A program made the position numbers and the translations under genes. A DNA stretch of 64,000 nt from Streptomyces fulvorobeus (GTDB lineage Bacteria; Actinomycetota; Actinomycetes; Streptomycetales; Streptomycetaceae): assembly GCF_013167895.1 (NCBI RefSeq), contig NZ_BLWC01000001.1, positions 1,798,001 to 1,862,000 of the forward strand, given 5' to 3'. The notes beneath the pieces were generated by a model. That model did not search any database and was not told the DNA's origin. It worked only from the letters and a program-made list of their open reading frames with translations. Position 1 is the first letter of the stretch. Each line of letters begins with the position of its first letter. Of this stretch, positions 17,903 to 26,379 are shown one piece after another.

Positions 17903-18844
17903 ATGGGCGAAGTGCAGGACACGGATCGCGTCCACGAGCGCGCGCTACCTGACGGCGAGAGGCGCCCGGTGGACCGCGAGCGGCTCGCCGACCGTCTTCT
18001 GAAATCGTCACAGCGGCTCGCCCTGGACCCCGCGGTGGAGGTCGCTTGGGATAGTGCGTGGCAGGGCGACATGTTCTTCCTCCCCGAGGAGCTGGTCTCC
18101 CTGTATGGCACACCGTTGTGGGAGACGATGCCGCGCGCCCAGCGCGTGGAACTGTCCCGCTACGAGGCGGGCTGCCACGCGTGGACGGCTCTGTGGGGCG
18201 AGAACCAGCTGATTCAGCTGGTGGCGCAGCACATCTCACGCCTGGACCCCTCCACGAAACACGTCCAGTACGCGCTGACCGAGTTGGAGGAGGAGTGTCG
18301 GCACAGCCAGATGTTCGCGCGCCTGATGGGCAAGTTGGGCACCCCCGCCTATCACCGCAGTTTCGTGGACCGTTGCCGGGCGAAGCTCTGGAAGGTGTCG
18401 ATGGGGCCGATCAGGGTGTTCACGTCGGTCCTGATCATCGAGGACGTGCTGGACCGTCTCCAGCGTGCCACCATCGACGACGCGTCGGTCCAGCCCGTCA
18501 TCCGTGACGTCGCCCGTGTCCACGTGGTCGAAGAGGCCCGGCACATCAGTTACGCGCGAGCGGAGTTGGAGCGTCAGATGGCGTCCTGTCCTGCGTTGAA
18601 GCGCTACGCCACGCAGTTCATGTCGGGATTGTGTGCTGTCTTCGTGTCGCGGGGACTGATTCCGCGCGAGGTCTACACCGCAGTCGGCCTCGACTCCCGT
18701 GACGCCGCCCGCCAGGTCCGCGCGAGCGCCCACCGCGGCGCAACGCTGTGCTGGTCGGCTAAGCGCTTGACGACGTTCTTCGCCCAGATCGGGATCATCG
18801 GCCCTGCCGGCGCCTGGGCCTGGCGCCGCTCTCGGTTCCTGTAG
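17903..18844 (+). CDS. AurF-type non-heme diiron oxygenase
   Basis: A 313-residue helical protein with the full AurF metal set. E100 (WGENQ), E131 and H134 (ECRHSQ), E180 (IIEDV), H207, E211 and H214 (RVHVVEEARHISY) match the spacing of AurF E101, E136, H139, E196, H223, E227 and H230. AurF oxidises an aryl amine to a nitro group; relatives do N-oxygenation or C-hydroxylation, often on carrier-bound substrates. The gene is the only plus-strand gene inside the minus-strand lipid cluster and converges on the ACP/FabH pair. A role in oxidising the lipid product or an amine precursor is likely. No dedicated reductase is seen nearby. Confidence 0.88.
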   Translation: MGEVQDTDRVHERALPDGERRPVDRERLADRLLKSSQRLALDPAVEVAWDSAWQGDMFFLPEELVSLYGTPLWETMPRAQRVELSRYEAGCHAWTALWGENQLIQLVAQHISRLDPSTKHVQYALTELEEECRHSQMFARLMGKLGTPAYHRSFVDRCRAKLWKVSMGPIRVFTSVLIIEDVLDRLQRATIDDASVQPVIRDVARVHVVEEARHISYARAELERQMASCPALKRYATQFMSGLCAVFVSRGLIPREVYTAVGLDSRDAARQVRASAHRGATLCWSAKRLTTFFAQIGIIGPAGAWAWRRSRFL

Positions 18845-19076
18845 CCGACAGTCGACAGCACGCGGGGTGAGCGGGGCCGGGACAGCCGCAGAGGCCGGCC
18901 CCGCAAGAACCGGCTACGCCCTCGCGCGCCTGGTGCTCCTGGTGCTCCTGTCAGGGGGTTTCCGGCCGGCCTTCGACACAGCCGTGCCGCGCGTGAAGTG
19001 GGTACCCCGGCGCCCCGTACACGCGTCTGTGACCACCGGCGTCTCAGTGCACACGAGAAGCTCGTCTGCTCGCACT

Positions 19077-19322
19077 TCAACTCCTACGGGCTCGCTGCTC
19101 GTCACCTTTGCGCTGGATGAGCCTGTCCAACTGCTCAATGGTCGCGGCCTCCCTGATGTCGGAGTCGCTGACATCGATGCCGAGGCGGTCACCGAGGAGG
19201 AGTGAGAGTTCGACGATCGCGAGCGAGTCGAAGCCCGCCTCGTGGAGGCTGCCATCCATGGCCAGCCGGTCCGCGGGAAGTTTGAGGTCATTGAGCAGAA
19301 TGCTTTCGAGCTCACCGTTCAT
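19077..19322 (-). CDS. Acyl carrier protein
   Basis: An 81-residue ACP with the attachment Ser in LHEAGFDSLAIVELSLLL. ATG 19322 gives the usual length and has GAGGA upstream. It follows the FabH-type gene 23 bp downstream in the same direction, so the two are an operon and this ACP probably receives the first condensation product. The 230 bp after it, up to the convergent AurF-type gene, hold no gene. Confidence 0.9.
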   Translation of the reverse strand: MNGELESILLNDLKLPADRLAMDGSLHEAGFDSLAIVELSLLLGDRLGIDVSDSDIREAATIEQLDRLIQRKGDEQRARRS

Positions 19323-19345
19323 GGTGGGGTTCCTCGTCGTCGTGT

Positions 19346-20314
19346 TCAGGAGGCCAGTTCGGGCCAGGTGAGGGTGACAGCTCCCCACGTCAGCCCGGCA
19401 CCGAACGCGGTGAGCAGAACTCGCTGTCCTGCCTGGAGGCGATCATCGGAGGCTGACTGCGCCAGGAGCAACGGGATGGAGGCCGCGCCGGTGTTGCCCA
19501 CCAGGTCCACGTTGCCCAGCACCCGCGAGTCAGGCACCTCAAGTTGCCGAGCGACGAAGGAAGTGATCCGCGCGTTGGCTTGATGCGGCACCAGGCGGTC
19601 GATGTCGTTCATACACCAGCCGACCGCGGCGACGGCCTGTGCGCAGGCGGAGGTCATGCGATCAACTGCATGACGGAAGACCTCGGCCCCCTGCATCTGC
19701 AAGGAACCTGGGTGCGCGGCTTGGATCAGTTCGGCCTGCGTGCCGTCACTGCCCAGCACCACCGGTCCGATCGCCCCGTCATCCTCCAGTCGCCCACGGC
19801 GCAGCACCATGGCTCCTGCGCCGTCGCCGAAGAGCGGCACGGTCGTGCGATCATCTCGGGCTGGAAGGGTGGAAAGTCTGTCCACACCGATGATGAGCAC
19901 GGCGTTTGCCGTCCGGGAGCTGATGAAGCCGACCGCCGTGGCGAGCCCGTAGAGGAATCCGGTGCACCCTGCGGCAAGATCGATCGCTGGGACCCCGGTC
20001 AGGCCCAGCCGGGATGCGACGGCAGGCGCGGCGGCAGGGCAGCACCGGTCAGGAGTCGTCGTGGCCAGGACCACCGCCTCCACCGACGTCGCACCCGCGA
20101 CCGCTAGTGCCTGTTCCGCCGCCTGTACCGCCAGGTCTTCGGTAGAGCTGTCGGCGCCGGTGACGTGTCGAAAGGAGATGCCGGTACGGGAGCGAATCCA
20201 CTCGTCCGTGGTGTCCAGGCGAGTGCAGAGCTCCGCATTGGAGACGACGCGTGAAGGCAGCGCGGCGCCGATACCGCAGATGACCGCAGCGGTGGCATCG
20301 CCAGGGTTGTGCAT
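19346..20314 (-). CDS. Beta-ketoacyl-ACP synthase III (FabH type)
   Basis: A 322-residue starter condensing enzyme. Cys 117 is in DLAAGCTGFLYG, His in RLVPHQANARI, and Asn in VDLVGNTGAASIPLLL. TDEWIRSRTGI is the usual FabH N-terminal motif. ATG 20314 has GGAGG 4 bp upstream. It joins acyl-CoA with malonyl-ACP, so together with the following ACP it could prime a dedicated chain. It is less like the two OleA-like genes than they are to each other. Its start overlaps the stop of the small upstream gene in TGATG. Confidence 0.93.
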   Translation of the reverse strand: MHNPGDATAAVICGIGAALPSRVVSNAELCTRLDTTDEWIRSRTGISFRHVTGADSSTEDLAVQAAEQALAVAGATSVEAVVLATTTPDRCCPAAAPAVASRLGLTGVPAIDLAAGCTGFLYGLATAVGFISSRTANAVLIIGVDRLSTLPARDDRTTVPLFGDGAGAMVLRRGRLEDDGAIGPVVLGSDGTQAELIQAAHPGSLQMQGAEVFRHAVDRMTSACAQAVAAVGWCMNDIDRLVPHQANARITSFVARQLEVPDSRVLGNVDLVGNTGAASIPLLLAQSASDDRLQAGQRVLLTAFGAGLTWGAVTLTWPELAS

Positions 20315-20616
20315 CACGCCTCCTTGAGTTTTCGGTAGGCAACCATCAGGCTCTGCCGGACTGCGACCATGTACCACGCGCGAGGTGCGAAGAGCAGGTC
20401 AAGAAGGCGAGGTCTGGGTACGGTCGTGCACTGAGGGTGGCGCCGCGGATGTTGACCGGGACGTGGACGGGCACCTGCGTGAGCTTGCCTGACCGCACGC
20501 GGGGGAGTCGATGGCTGCGCCGTGAGCGTCGGTGCCGGCGGTGGCGATACCGGCCCCGGCGACAGAACGGCCCCGGCCGCAGCGGTGACCGCAGCGGCCG
20601 GGGCGGTACGGAACAT
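20314..20616 (-). CDS. Small unknown protein coupled to the FabH-type gene
   Basis: ATG 20616 has a good ribosome site (AAGGAGA, 7 bp spacing). The 100-residue product begins with a hydrophobic Ala/Val-rich segment (residues about 4-20), has a Pro/Arg-rich middle, and ends in LLDLLFAPRAWYMVAVRQSL with KLKEA at the C-terminus. Its stop overlaps the FabH-type start (TGATG), so the two are translationally coupled. I do not recognise a family. The Pro/Arg-rich middle is not strongly protein-like, so a small sequence error there is possible. Confidence 0.5.
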   Translation of the reverse strand: MFRTAPAAAVTAAAGAVLSPGPVSPPPAPTLTAQPSTPPRAVRQAHAGARPRPGQHPRRHPQCTTVPRPRLLDLLFAPRAWYMVAVRQSLMVAYRKLKEA

Positions 20617-21118
20617 CGAATGGTCTCCTTGGGTGTGGTGCATCCGCCGCACAGGGCGCGGCGGTCGACTTCTCAACGCCTCTGCTTCGTCGCAGGTCAC
20701 GGGTGTTCGACCGAATCGGCGACGACCTGTGGGACGACACTGCGGACGCACGCGGGGCTGTTGGAGTGAACGAGTCTCCAATGATTTTGGCCGCCATGAC
20801 GCTACCAACCGGCATCTCGTTCACCGGGTGCGACATCGAGGCCCGGGCGGGCCTGACAACAGAGCCTTCTCCCTGCCGGGTCCGACCGCGTCATCCGGGT
20901 GTCGCTGCGCGCGGACGGTGGGTGGCTGCAACTGCGGGTGGCCAGGGCAGGGTACGTGGCCACATGAGTCTCAGACCCGCTGATCCCGCCGTCACAGGTG
21001 CGGCCGCAGGGCGGCGGGACCTGTGGAGACGCCGTAGGCAGCGTCCGCGGTCACCCACCGGAACGGGAGAACATCGCCGTCCTCAGATCCTGCCGCCGTT
21101 CGGGGCGGCGGGGCGTCA
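20617..21118. other. Interval with no recognised gene
   Basis: About 500 bp between the small gene and the end of the ABC1 kinase, both on the minus strand. Open frames here have no ribosome site, no third-position bias and no family match. It should carry the promoter for the small-protein/FabH/ACP operon. I see nothing else in it. Confidence 0.5.
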
Positions 21119-22662
21119 CTAGCGGGGCGGATGGGCTCGGCGGTAGAGGTGGTCGGCCCGCCACAAGGCGAGGGCGGTGAGTGCGGCCCCGGTGCGGACT
21201 GCCTTTCTCATACGGCTGTCGATGCGGTCCTCGGTGGGTGAGAAACGTTGTTTGGCGACTGAGGCCACCTGCACCGTGAGTTCCTGGTTGGCGAGGTCGC
21301 GCAGCAGACCGCGCAGTTCACCGGGGCGGATTGCGCGGCGATGAGGAGTTCCATGGCGGTGCGGGCGGCCTGAGCCTCGGACAGGGCATCGCGGGCGTAG
21401 TCGAAGAGGATCGTGCGCATCTGGTCCTGGAAGACTCCTGTGACGGAGAGTTCGGGGGCGAGGTAGCGGACGGAGCCGTCGGTGTTGGCGAAGGACTTGC
21501 CCAGGATGGAGACCATGGGGCTGGTCTGGATGCCCCGCCGGGTGGAGTGGCTGAGGACTTGGGCCAAGGTGGTGCCGAAGTTCAGTTCCTCGAGGGAGGC
21601 TGTGGTGATCTTGGGAACAAGGGTCGTCATGTCCTGGGCGAAGGCGGAGACGTCGGCCCAGGCGGTGAGCCTGCCCATGTCGATCCATGCCTTGGCCAGG
21701 GCCGTGCCGTCGTTGCGGGAGAGGCTGAGCAGAATGAGCATCAGGGACATGCTCAGTCGGCGGTCGATGTGGCCGACCATGCCCCAGTCGATGAGGGTGG
21801 CGGGTTCGCCGGGCGAGACGAAGATGTTGCCGGGGTGGGGGTCCGCGTGGAAGACCATGTCGGTGAAGTAGCCCTGGTACATGTAGGCGAGGATCTCGCG
21901 CCCGATGGCGATGCGTTCCTCCCGTTTGAACGCGGTGGGATCCGCGTCGCGGATGCTCATGCCGGGGGCGAGGCTCTGGATGAGGACGGTGGGGGTGGCA
22001 TCCAGGACGTCGGGGACGTTCAGGAGGGTGAATGAGCGGGCGGAGGCGCGGGCGCGGTCCATGTTCCCGGCTTCGAGGACGAAGTCGAGTTCTGGTCGCA
22101 TGGCGTCCAGGATGACGCCGAGCATGGCTTTGGTGTCGATGGTGGCGTTGAAGACGGGGGCTCTCGCGGCGAAGTGGCGCGCGGCGCGCTGGAGCATCTT
22201 CATGTCCTCTTCGACGACATGGCGGATGTGAGGACGCTGTACCTTGACCGCGACGGGCCGGCCGTTGTCCAGGCGGGCGGCGTAGACCTGGGCCAGGGAG
22301 GCGGCGCCGAGCGGTCGGTGGGTGTCGAAGCTCTGGAACATTCTGCGCCAGCCCCGGCCCAGCGCGGTTTCCAGGACGGGTTCCATGTGTGTGAAGGGCA
22401 GCAGGGACGCACGGTCGTGCAGGTTCTCCAGTTCTCTCGCGATCGAGGTGGGGACGATGTCCTCCCGCGTCGAGAGGATCTGGCCGACTTTGATGTAGAA
22501 CGGGCCGAGTTGCTCGAAAGCCTCCCGTACGGCGACGGCACGCCGCTGGGCTCTGGCGTGGCCGCTGTCTTCGGTGGCGCGGTGGCGCCAGGCTTCGCCT
22601 GCTTCGCGGGTGAGGAGGTTGCGGGCGACGCGTGCCAGAAGGCGGGCGCGGGCTGCGCTCAC
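21119..22662 (-). CDS. ABC1/UbiB-family atypical kinase (one-base frameshift)
   Basis: A protein of about 514 residues of the AarF/UbiB family, which regulate lipid and quinone metabolism through an atypical ATPase/kinase fold. Seen are the family KxGQ region (GPFYIKVGQILSTREDIVP), the nucleotide Lys in PVAVKVQRPHI, VFHADPHPGNIFVSPGEPA and LIDWGMVGHID. GTG 22662 overlaps the stop of the PhaR-like gene by 4 bp. Near the end the frame breaks at the G run 21323-21326 (plus strand); one added base joins MELLIAAQSA to PGELRGLLRDLANQELTVQV and a basic C-terminus. In this cluster it may support the flow of hydrophobic intermediates; that is inference. Confidence 0.82.
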
Positions 22663-22961
22663 GCTGTGCCCGTTCGCGGCGGGGGCGGAGGTTCGTGCTG
22701 TCGTACCGTGCTGTGGCGGGGGCGGGGCGGGGCCAGCCACGCCAGGGTGTCGGGCAGGGCGAGAGTCAGGATGCTGAGGAGGACGTCGATGGTGCATTCG
22801 GTGCCGGTGTCCTCTTGCAGGACGACGAAGCGGCGTCCCGCCCGGATGTCCTCGCGCAGGGTGTCGAGGTCCACCGGCCGGCCGGTGGGCGCGGGTTCGT
22901 ACAGCCCGCCGGCGGCCGTGCGATGCACGATGCGCTCGCCGGGGCGCGGGGCTGCGGACAT
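22659..22961 (-). CDS. PhaR-like DNA-binding protein (PHA accumulation regulator domain)
   Basis: A 100-residue protein beginning MSAAPRPGERIVHRTAAGGL. The segment from RIVHR to LLSIL has the pattern of the N-terminal PHB/PHA accumulation regulator domain (R-x-I-K-x-x-x-x-x-LYD, then VDLDTLREDI, GRRFVVLQEDTGTECTIDVLLSIL). In PHA producers PhaR senses polymer granules and represses phasin. The C-terminus is short and Pro/Arg-rich. GAGGAA precedes ATG 22961. Its stop overlaps the ABC1 kinase start. With the helical protein at 23313 this suggests a granule- or lipid-linked control device in the Ole operon. Confidence 0.7.
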   Translation of the reverse strand: MSAAPRPGERIVHRTAAGGLYEPAPTGRPVDLDTLREDIRAGRRFVVLQEDTGTECTIDVLLSILTLALPDTLAWLAPPRPRHSTVRQHEPPPPPRTGTA

Positions 22962-23312
22962 GGCGGGGGTTCCTCTCGTCGGCAGCACGTGGCACGGGTC
23001 GTGAGTGACGGCGTCACCGGACCGGGTGGTGCGGTCCGGCCCGGTGACGCGGCGCCGCCAGGCCATCGGACCGGCGACGTTCCAGCGGCTGCACATGTGG
23101 AGGCACGACGGCGCCTGACGACGGGGCGGGCGCCGCTGTGCACGGTTTTCGGATACGGGGCCTACGGCGCAGGTCCGGGTGCGCTGCTGGTGCTGAGGTC
23201 CGTCAAGCGCCTGTTCGGATACCTGCGCCGCGTCGGCTGTCGTGGCCTTGACCTGTGCTTCTGAGGAATCCACACAGGCACGGGGACCTCTGCTGGCCGG
23301 ACTGCGGTCCCG
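22962..23312. other. Interval with an imperfect hairpin
   Basis: About 350 bp without a supported gene between the phasin-like and PhaR-like genes. An imperfect inverted repeat at 23012-23048 pairs GTCACCGG with CCGGTGAC and an inner GGACCG/CGGTCC. It could end or attenuate the upstream ole transcript. No other feature was found. Confidence 0.45.
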
Positions 23313-23624
23313 CTACCGCTGTTCCTGGCGCTCCTCGTGACGCGGGGGCGCGTCGGCGCGGCGTTGGGCCGGGCGCGGGTCGTGTCCTCGTCCGCTGTCG
23401 TCGTAATCGGCGCCCCGTTCGGCGGGGTATCGCCCGCCGTAGCGGGAGTCGGGGTCGTTGTGGGGTCCGCGGTTCTCCACGGCGCGGGTCAGACCGCGGC
23501 GCAGGTCGCGTTCGGTGTCCCAGACGCGGTCCAGGGTGCCGTCGATGAACTCCTTGGAGCTGTCGGCGATACTGCCGAGCAAGCGGGTCAAACCGGTACG
23601 TTCAGTGTTGTCCTTGCGGGTCAT
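23313..23624 (-). CDS. Small helical protein, phasin-like in appearance
   Basis: A 103-residue protein whose start overlaps the OleD stop (ATGA, 23621-23624). Residues about 8-48 form an amphipathic helix (LTRLLGSIADSSKEFIDGTL then DRVWDTERDLRRGLTRAVEN). The C-terminal half is very polar and disordered, rich in Arg, Asp and Pro. The helix-plus-tail layout recalls small granule-associated proteins, and a PhaR-like gene follows, but no phasin motif is certain. It is the fifth gene in the oleB-A-C-D order. Confidence 0.6.
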   Translation of the reverse strand: MTRKDNTERTGLTRLLGSIADSSKEFIDGTLDRVWDTERDLRRGLTRAVENRGPHNDPDSRYGGRYPAERGADYDDSGRGHDPRPAQRRADAPPRHEERQEQR

Positions 23625-24691
23625 CGGTCCTCCTGGGTTGAGAGGGTGTGGGACGGGGATCCCGCATCGCCGGTCAGCGGTGTGGGAAGGACGTGGGTGG
23701 CGGTCTGCCGGTGGCAGGCGTCCGCGAGGCGGGCGAGACCCGCGTCGATTGACGTCGTCGGCCGGTAGCGCAGATCACGCCTTGCCGCGGAGATGTCGAA
23801 GTAGTGATCGTGGGCCAATTCGGCGACGAGGAAACGGGTGAGGGGAGGGGCGTCGGTCCGCCGTCGCGCCCGCCACAGCAGTTCGGCCATGCGGGCCGCT
23901 GCCGCGGCGGGCCGGTGCGGGATGTGGCGCACGGAAGGCACCTGGGCGCCGGCGGCCCTCAAAAGGGCGCAGACCATATGTTCCAGGGTCACGGGCTGCC
24001 CCTGGGTGATGAAGTACGCCTTTCCCGCTGGTGGTGCGGTGTAGGTGAGCCGTTCCAGGGCGGCCAGGTGGGCGTCGGCGGCGTTGTCGATGTAGACGGT
24101 GTCGATGAGGTTGGTGCCGTCTCCGATCAGGGACAGCCGTCCGGAGCCGGCTGCTTTGAGCAGCTGCGGCAGGAAGTGCGGGTCTCCCGGTCCCCAGATG
24201 AGGTGTACCCGCAGGGCTGTGGTGGCGAGAGCCGGGGAGTTGGCGGCCAGCACGGCGCGTTCTGCGATGGCTTTGGACCAGGGATAGGGAGCCAGGAAGC
24301 GCCGGGGATAGGGCTGGGATTCGTCGGCACCACGCAGATGATCTCCGTTGAAGACGACGCTGGCGCTCGATGTGTGCACGAAGCGTTCCACGCCTTGTGT
24401 GCGGCAGACGGCCAGGAGGCGCTCTGTCCCCTGGGCGTTGATGGCGTGGAAGTCCTGCCTGGCGCCCCAGATGCTCGCTCGGGCGGCGGTGTGGACGACG
24501 GCTTGGCAGCCGTGCACCGCGGCGCGCAGCCGGCAGGTGTCCCGCAGGTCGCCGGTGACCTGCTGGATGCCGGGATCAAGGTGCCGGCTGGGGTGGCGGG
24601 CCAGGGAGCGCACGGCGTAGCCGGCGGTGAGGAGGCGTTGGCACACGGCGCGACCGAGGAAGCCGGTGCCGCCGGTGACGAGTACCTTCAT
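23621..24691 (-). CDS. oleD: OleD-like NAD(P)-dependent beta-keto acid reductase
   Basis: A 356-residue extended short-chain dehydrogenase (3-beta-HSD type). The Rossmann start is MKVLVTGGTGFLGRAVCQRL, the catalytic Tyr/Lys in YPWSKAIAERAV, and a Ser in VHTSSASVVFNG. In olefin and beta-lactone pathways OleD reduces the 2-alkyl-3-keto acid from OleA to the beta-hydroxy acid. The gene overlaps OleC by 4 bp (ATGA) and the following small gene by 4 bp, so the operon is tight. Alone this family has many substrates; the OleA-B-C-D context makes the call strong. Confidence 0.88.
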   Translation of the reverse strand: MKVLVTGGTGFLGRAVCQRLLTAGYAVRSLARHPSRHLDPGIQQVTGDLRDTCRLRAAVHGCQAVVHTAARASIWGARQDFHAINAQGTERLLAVCRTQGVERFVHTSSASVVFNGDHLRGADESQPYPRRFLAPYPWSKAIAERAVLAANSPALATTALRVHLIWGPGDPHFLPQLLKAAGSGRLSLIGDGTNLIDTVYIDNAADAHLAALERLTYTAPPAGKAYFITQGQPVTLEHMVCALLRAAGAQVPSVRHIPHRPAAAAARMAELLWRARRRTDAPPLTRFLVAELAHDHYFDISAARRDLRYRPTTSIDAGLARLADACHRQTATHVLPTPLTGDAGSPSHTLSTQEDR

Positions 24692-26379
24692 GGCCTGTCC
24701 TCCGTGGCGGTGGCGGCTGCCCGCGCGGTGCGGGGCGCGGGAAGGGCACGGGCTGCCCACCGGGCAAGCTTTCCGCGTTCGATCTTGGCGTTGTGCCGGA
24801 TGTCGACCGGGAACCCGGGATGGATGAGTAAGTGCTCGATCAGCTCGCCGCCGGGCAGGCCGTGCAACCGTTGGCGCACCCGTTGTTCGAGGTCAGCGGT
24901 GTGGTGTCGGTTTCCGGACCGTTCGAGCTCGATGCACAGAACGGCCCGCTGCCGTCCGGGGCTGCCGACGCCGACCAGAGCGGTGCGTGCGATGCCGGGC
25001 AGGCTGTTGCAGGGCGCTTCGATCTGTTCGGTGTACAGGGTGCCGCCGGTGGTGTGTACGGCGTGTGCCTTGCGGCCGCAGTAGAACAGGCGGCCTTTGT
25101 CGTCGAGCCAGCCCAGGTCCCCGGTGCGGTGAACGGTCCGCTGTCCGTCCTTGATCTTCGCTTGCGCGTTGGCCCGCGGCTGCCCGAAGTAGGCGCGGCT
25201 CACATGAGGGCCGCTGACGGTGATCTCGCCGATGGCGCCCGGTTCCAGTGCCGGGGCGTCGGCCAGGAGGCCGGTGGCGGGTAGGTCGGGCGCGATGATG
25301 CGGACGGTGAGCCGGGGTACCGGCACGCCGACCGGGGTGCCGGGCGCCGGGGGATCGGTCCTGGCGCCGCGCAGGTCGTCGCGGTCGGCGATGCTGGCGG
25401 GCAGGCACTCCGTGGCGCCGTAGACGCTGCGTATTCGGCAGGCCGCGGGCACGCAGCGATCGAGCAGGTCCAGCACAACCGGGGTGAGCGGGGCGCCGAA
25501 GGTGGCGATGTCGAGGAGACCGTCCAGGCGCAGGCCGTGTGCGGAGCAGTGCCGGGCCAGGTTGTGCAGGAGTGCGGGTGAGCCGAACAGGGCGCGGGCC
25601 TGGAAGTGCTGGATGGCCTGGATGATCGACCTCGGGTCGGTATCGGCGGGGCGGCGCGGGTCGAAGACGGGAAGCACGGTGTGGGCGCCCAGCGCCGGCA
25701 GGTACAGAGTGAAGGGGAGGAAGGCCGAAAGGACAGGAGCGCCGGCGCGGATACCGAAAGCGTCACCCACGTGATGCGCCTGCTGGCCGAGCTGCCGGTA
25801 GGTGTACTGCACACCCTTGGGCTCTCCGGTCGACCCCGAGGTGAAGGCGATGAAGGCCAGTGCGTCGTCGGCCACACGCGTGGGGGCGGGCACGGGAGAG
25901 TCGTGGGCGCCGCGGCGCAGGTCGTTCAGGCGCGGCCACGGCCCCCAGGGGCGTGAGGCGGTGCTGAGGCAGAGGGTGGCGGTGTGCCGTGCCCAGCCCA
26001 GCACGGTGCGGGCGGCGTGGGCCTTCGGCTGTCCGATGAACGCCTGGGGGGCGATCTCCTCCAGGCAGCCGCGTACCGCATCGTGGGGCAGTCCGGGGTC
26101 GATGAGGACGGGCACGGCGCCCAGGAGGATCAGCGCGTACACGTCGGTGAGGAATTCCAGCCCGTCACGGACCATCACCACGACCCGGGTGCCGGGTATG
26201 ACGCCCGCGGTGGTGAGCGCCGGGGCCGTCAACTGCACCTGTGCCCGCAGTTCGGCGTAGGTGGTGGCGGTATGGCCGCCCCGGCGGGCGGGGCGGTGCA
26301 GCACGGGTGCCGTGGGCCGGTTCCTGGCCTGCTCGGCGAATGCCTCCAGCAGTTCGGGGACGGCCGTGACAGGGCTCAC
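24688..26379 (-). CDS. oleC: OleC-like beta-lactone synthetase (AMP-forming ligase family)
   Basis: A 563-residue adenylating enzyme. Motifs are AFTSGSTGEPKGVQYTY, SVYGATECLP, HRTGDLGWLDDKGRLFYCGR and the C-terminal HNAKIERGKLARWA. OleC uses ATP to convert a beta-hydroxy acid to a cis-beta-lactone rather than to an acyl-CoA; ebelactone, lipstatin and nocardiolactone pathways use relatives. GTG 26379 overlaps the OleA stop (GTGA). The order OleA-OleC-OleD with 4-bp overlaps marks one translationally coupled unit. Confidence 0.88.
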   Translation of the reverse strand: MSPVTAVPELLEAFAEQARNRPTAPVLHRPARRGGHTATTYAELRAQVQLTAPALTTAGVIPGTRVVVMVRDGLEFLTDVYALILLGAVPVLIDPGLPHDAVRGCLEEIAPQAFIGQPKAHAARTVLGWARHTATLCLSTASRPWGPWPRLNDLRRGAHDSPVPAPTRVADDALAFIAFTSGSTGEPKGVQYTYRQLGQQAHHVGDAFGIRAGAPVLSAFLPFTLYLPALGAHTVLPVFDPRRPADTDPRSIIQAIQHFQARALFGSPALLHNLARHCSAHGLRLDGLLDIATFGAPLTPVVLDLLDRCVPAACRIRSVYGATECLPASIADRDDLRGARTDPPAPGTPVGVPVPRLTVRIIAPDLPATGLLADAPALEPGAIGEITVSGPHVSRAYFGQPRANAQAKIKDGQRTVHRTGDLGWLDDKGRLFYCGRKAHAVHTTGGTLYTEQIEAPCNSLPGIARTALVGVGSPGRQRAVLCIELERSGNRHHTADLEQRVRQRLHGLPGGELIEHLLIHPGFPVDIRHNAKIERGKLARWAARALPAPRTARAAATATEDRP

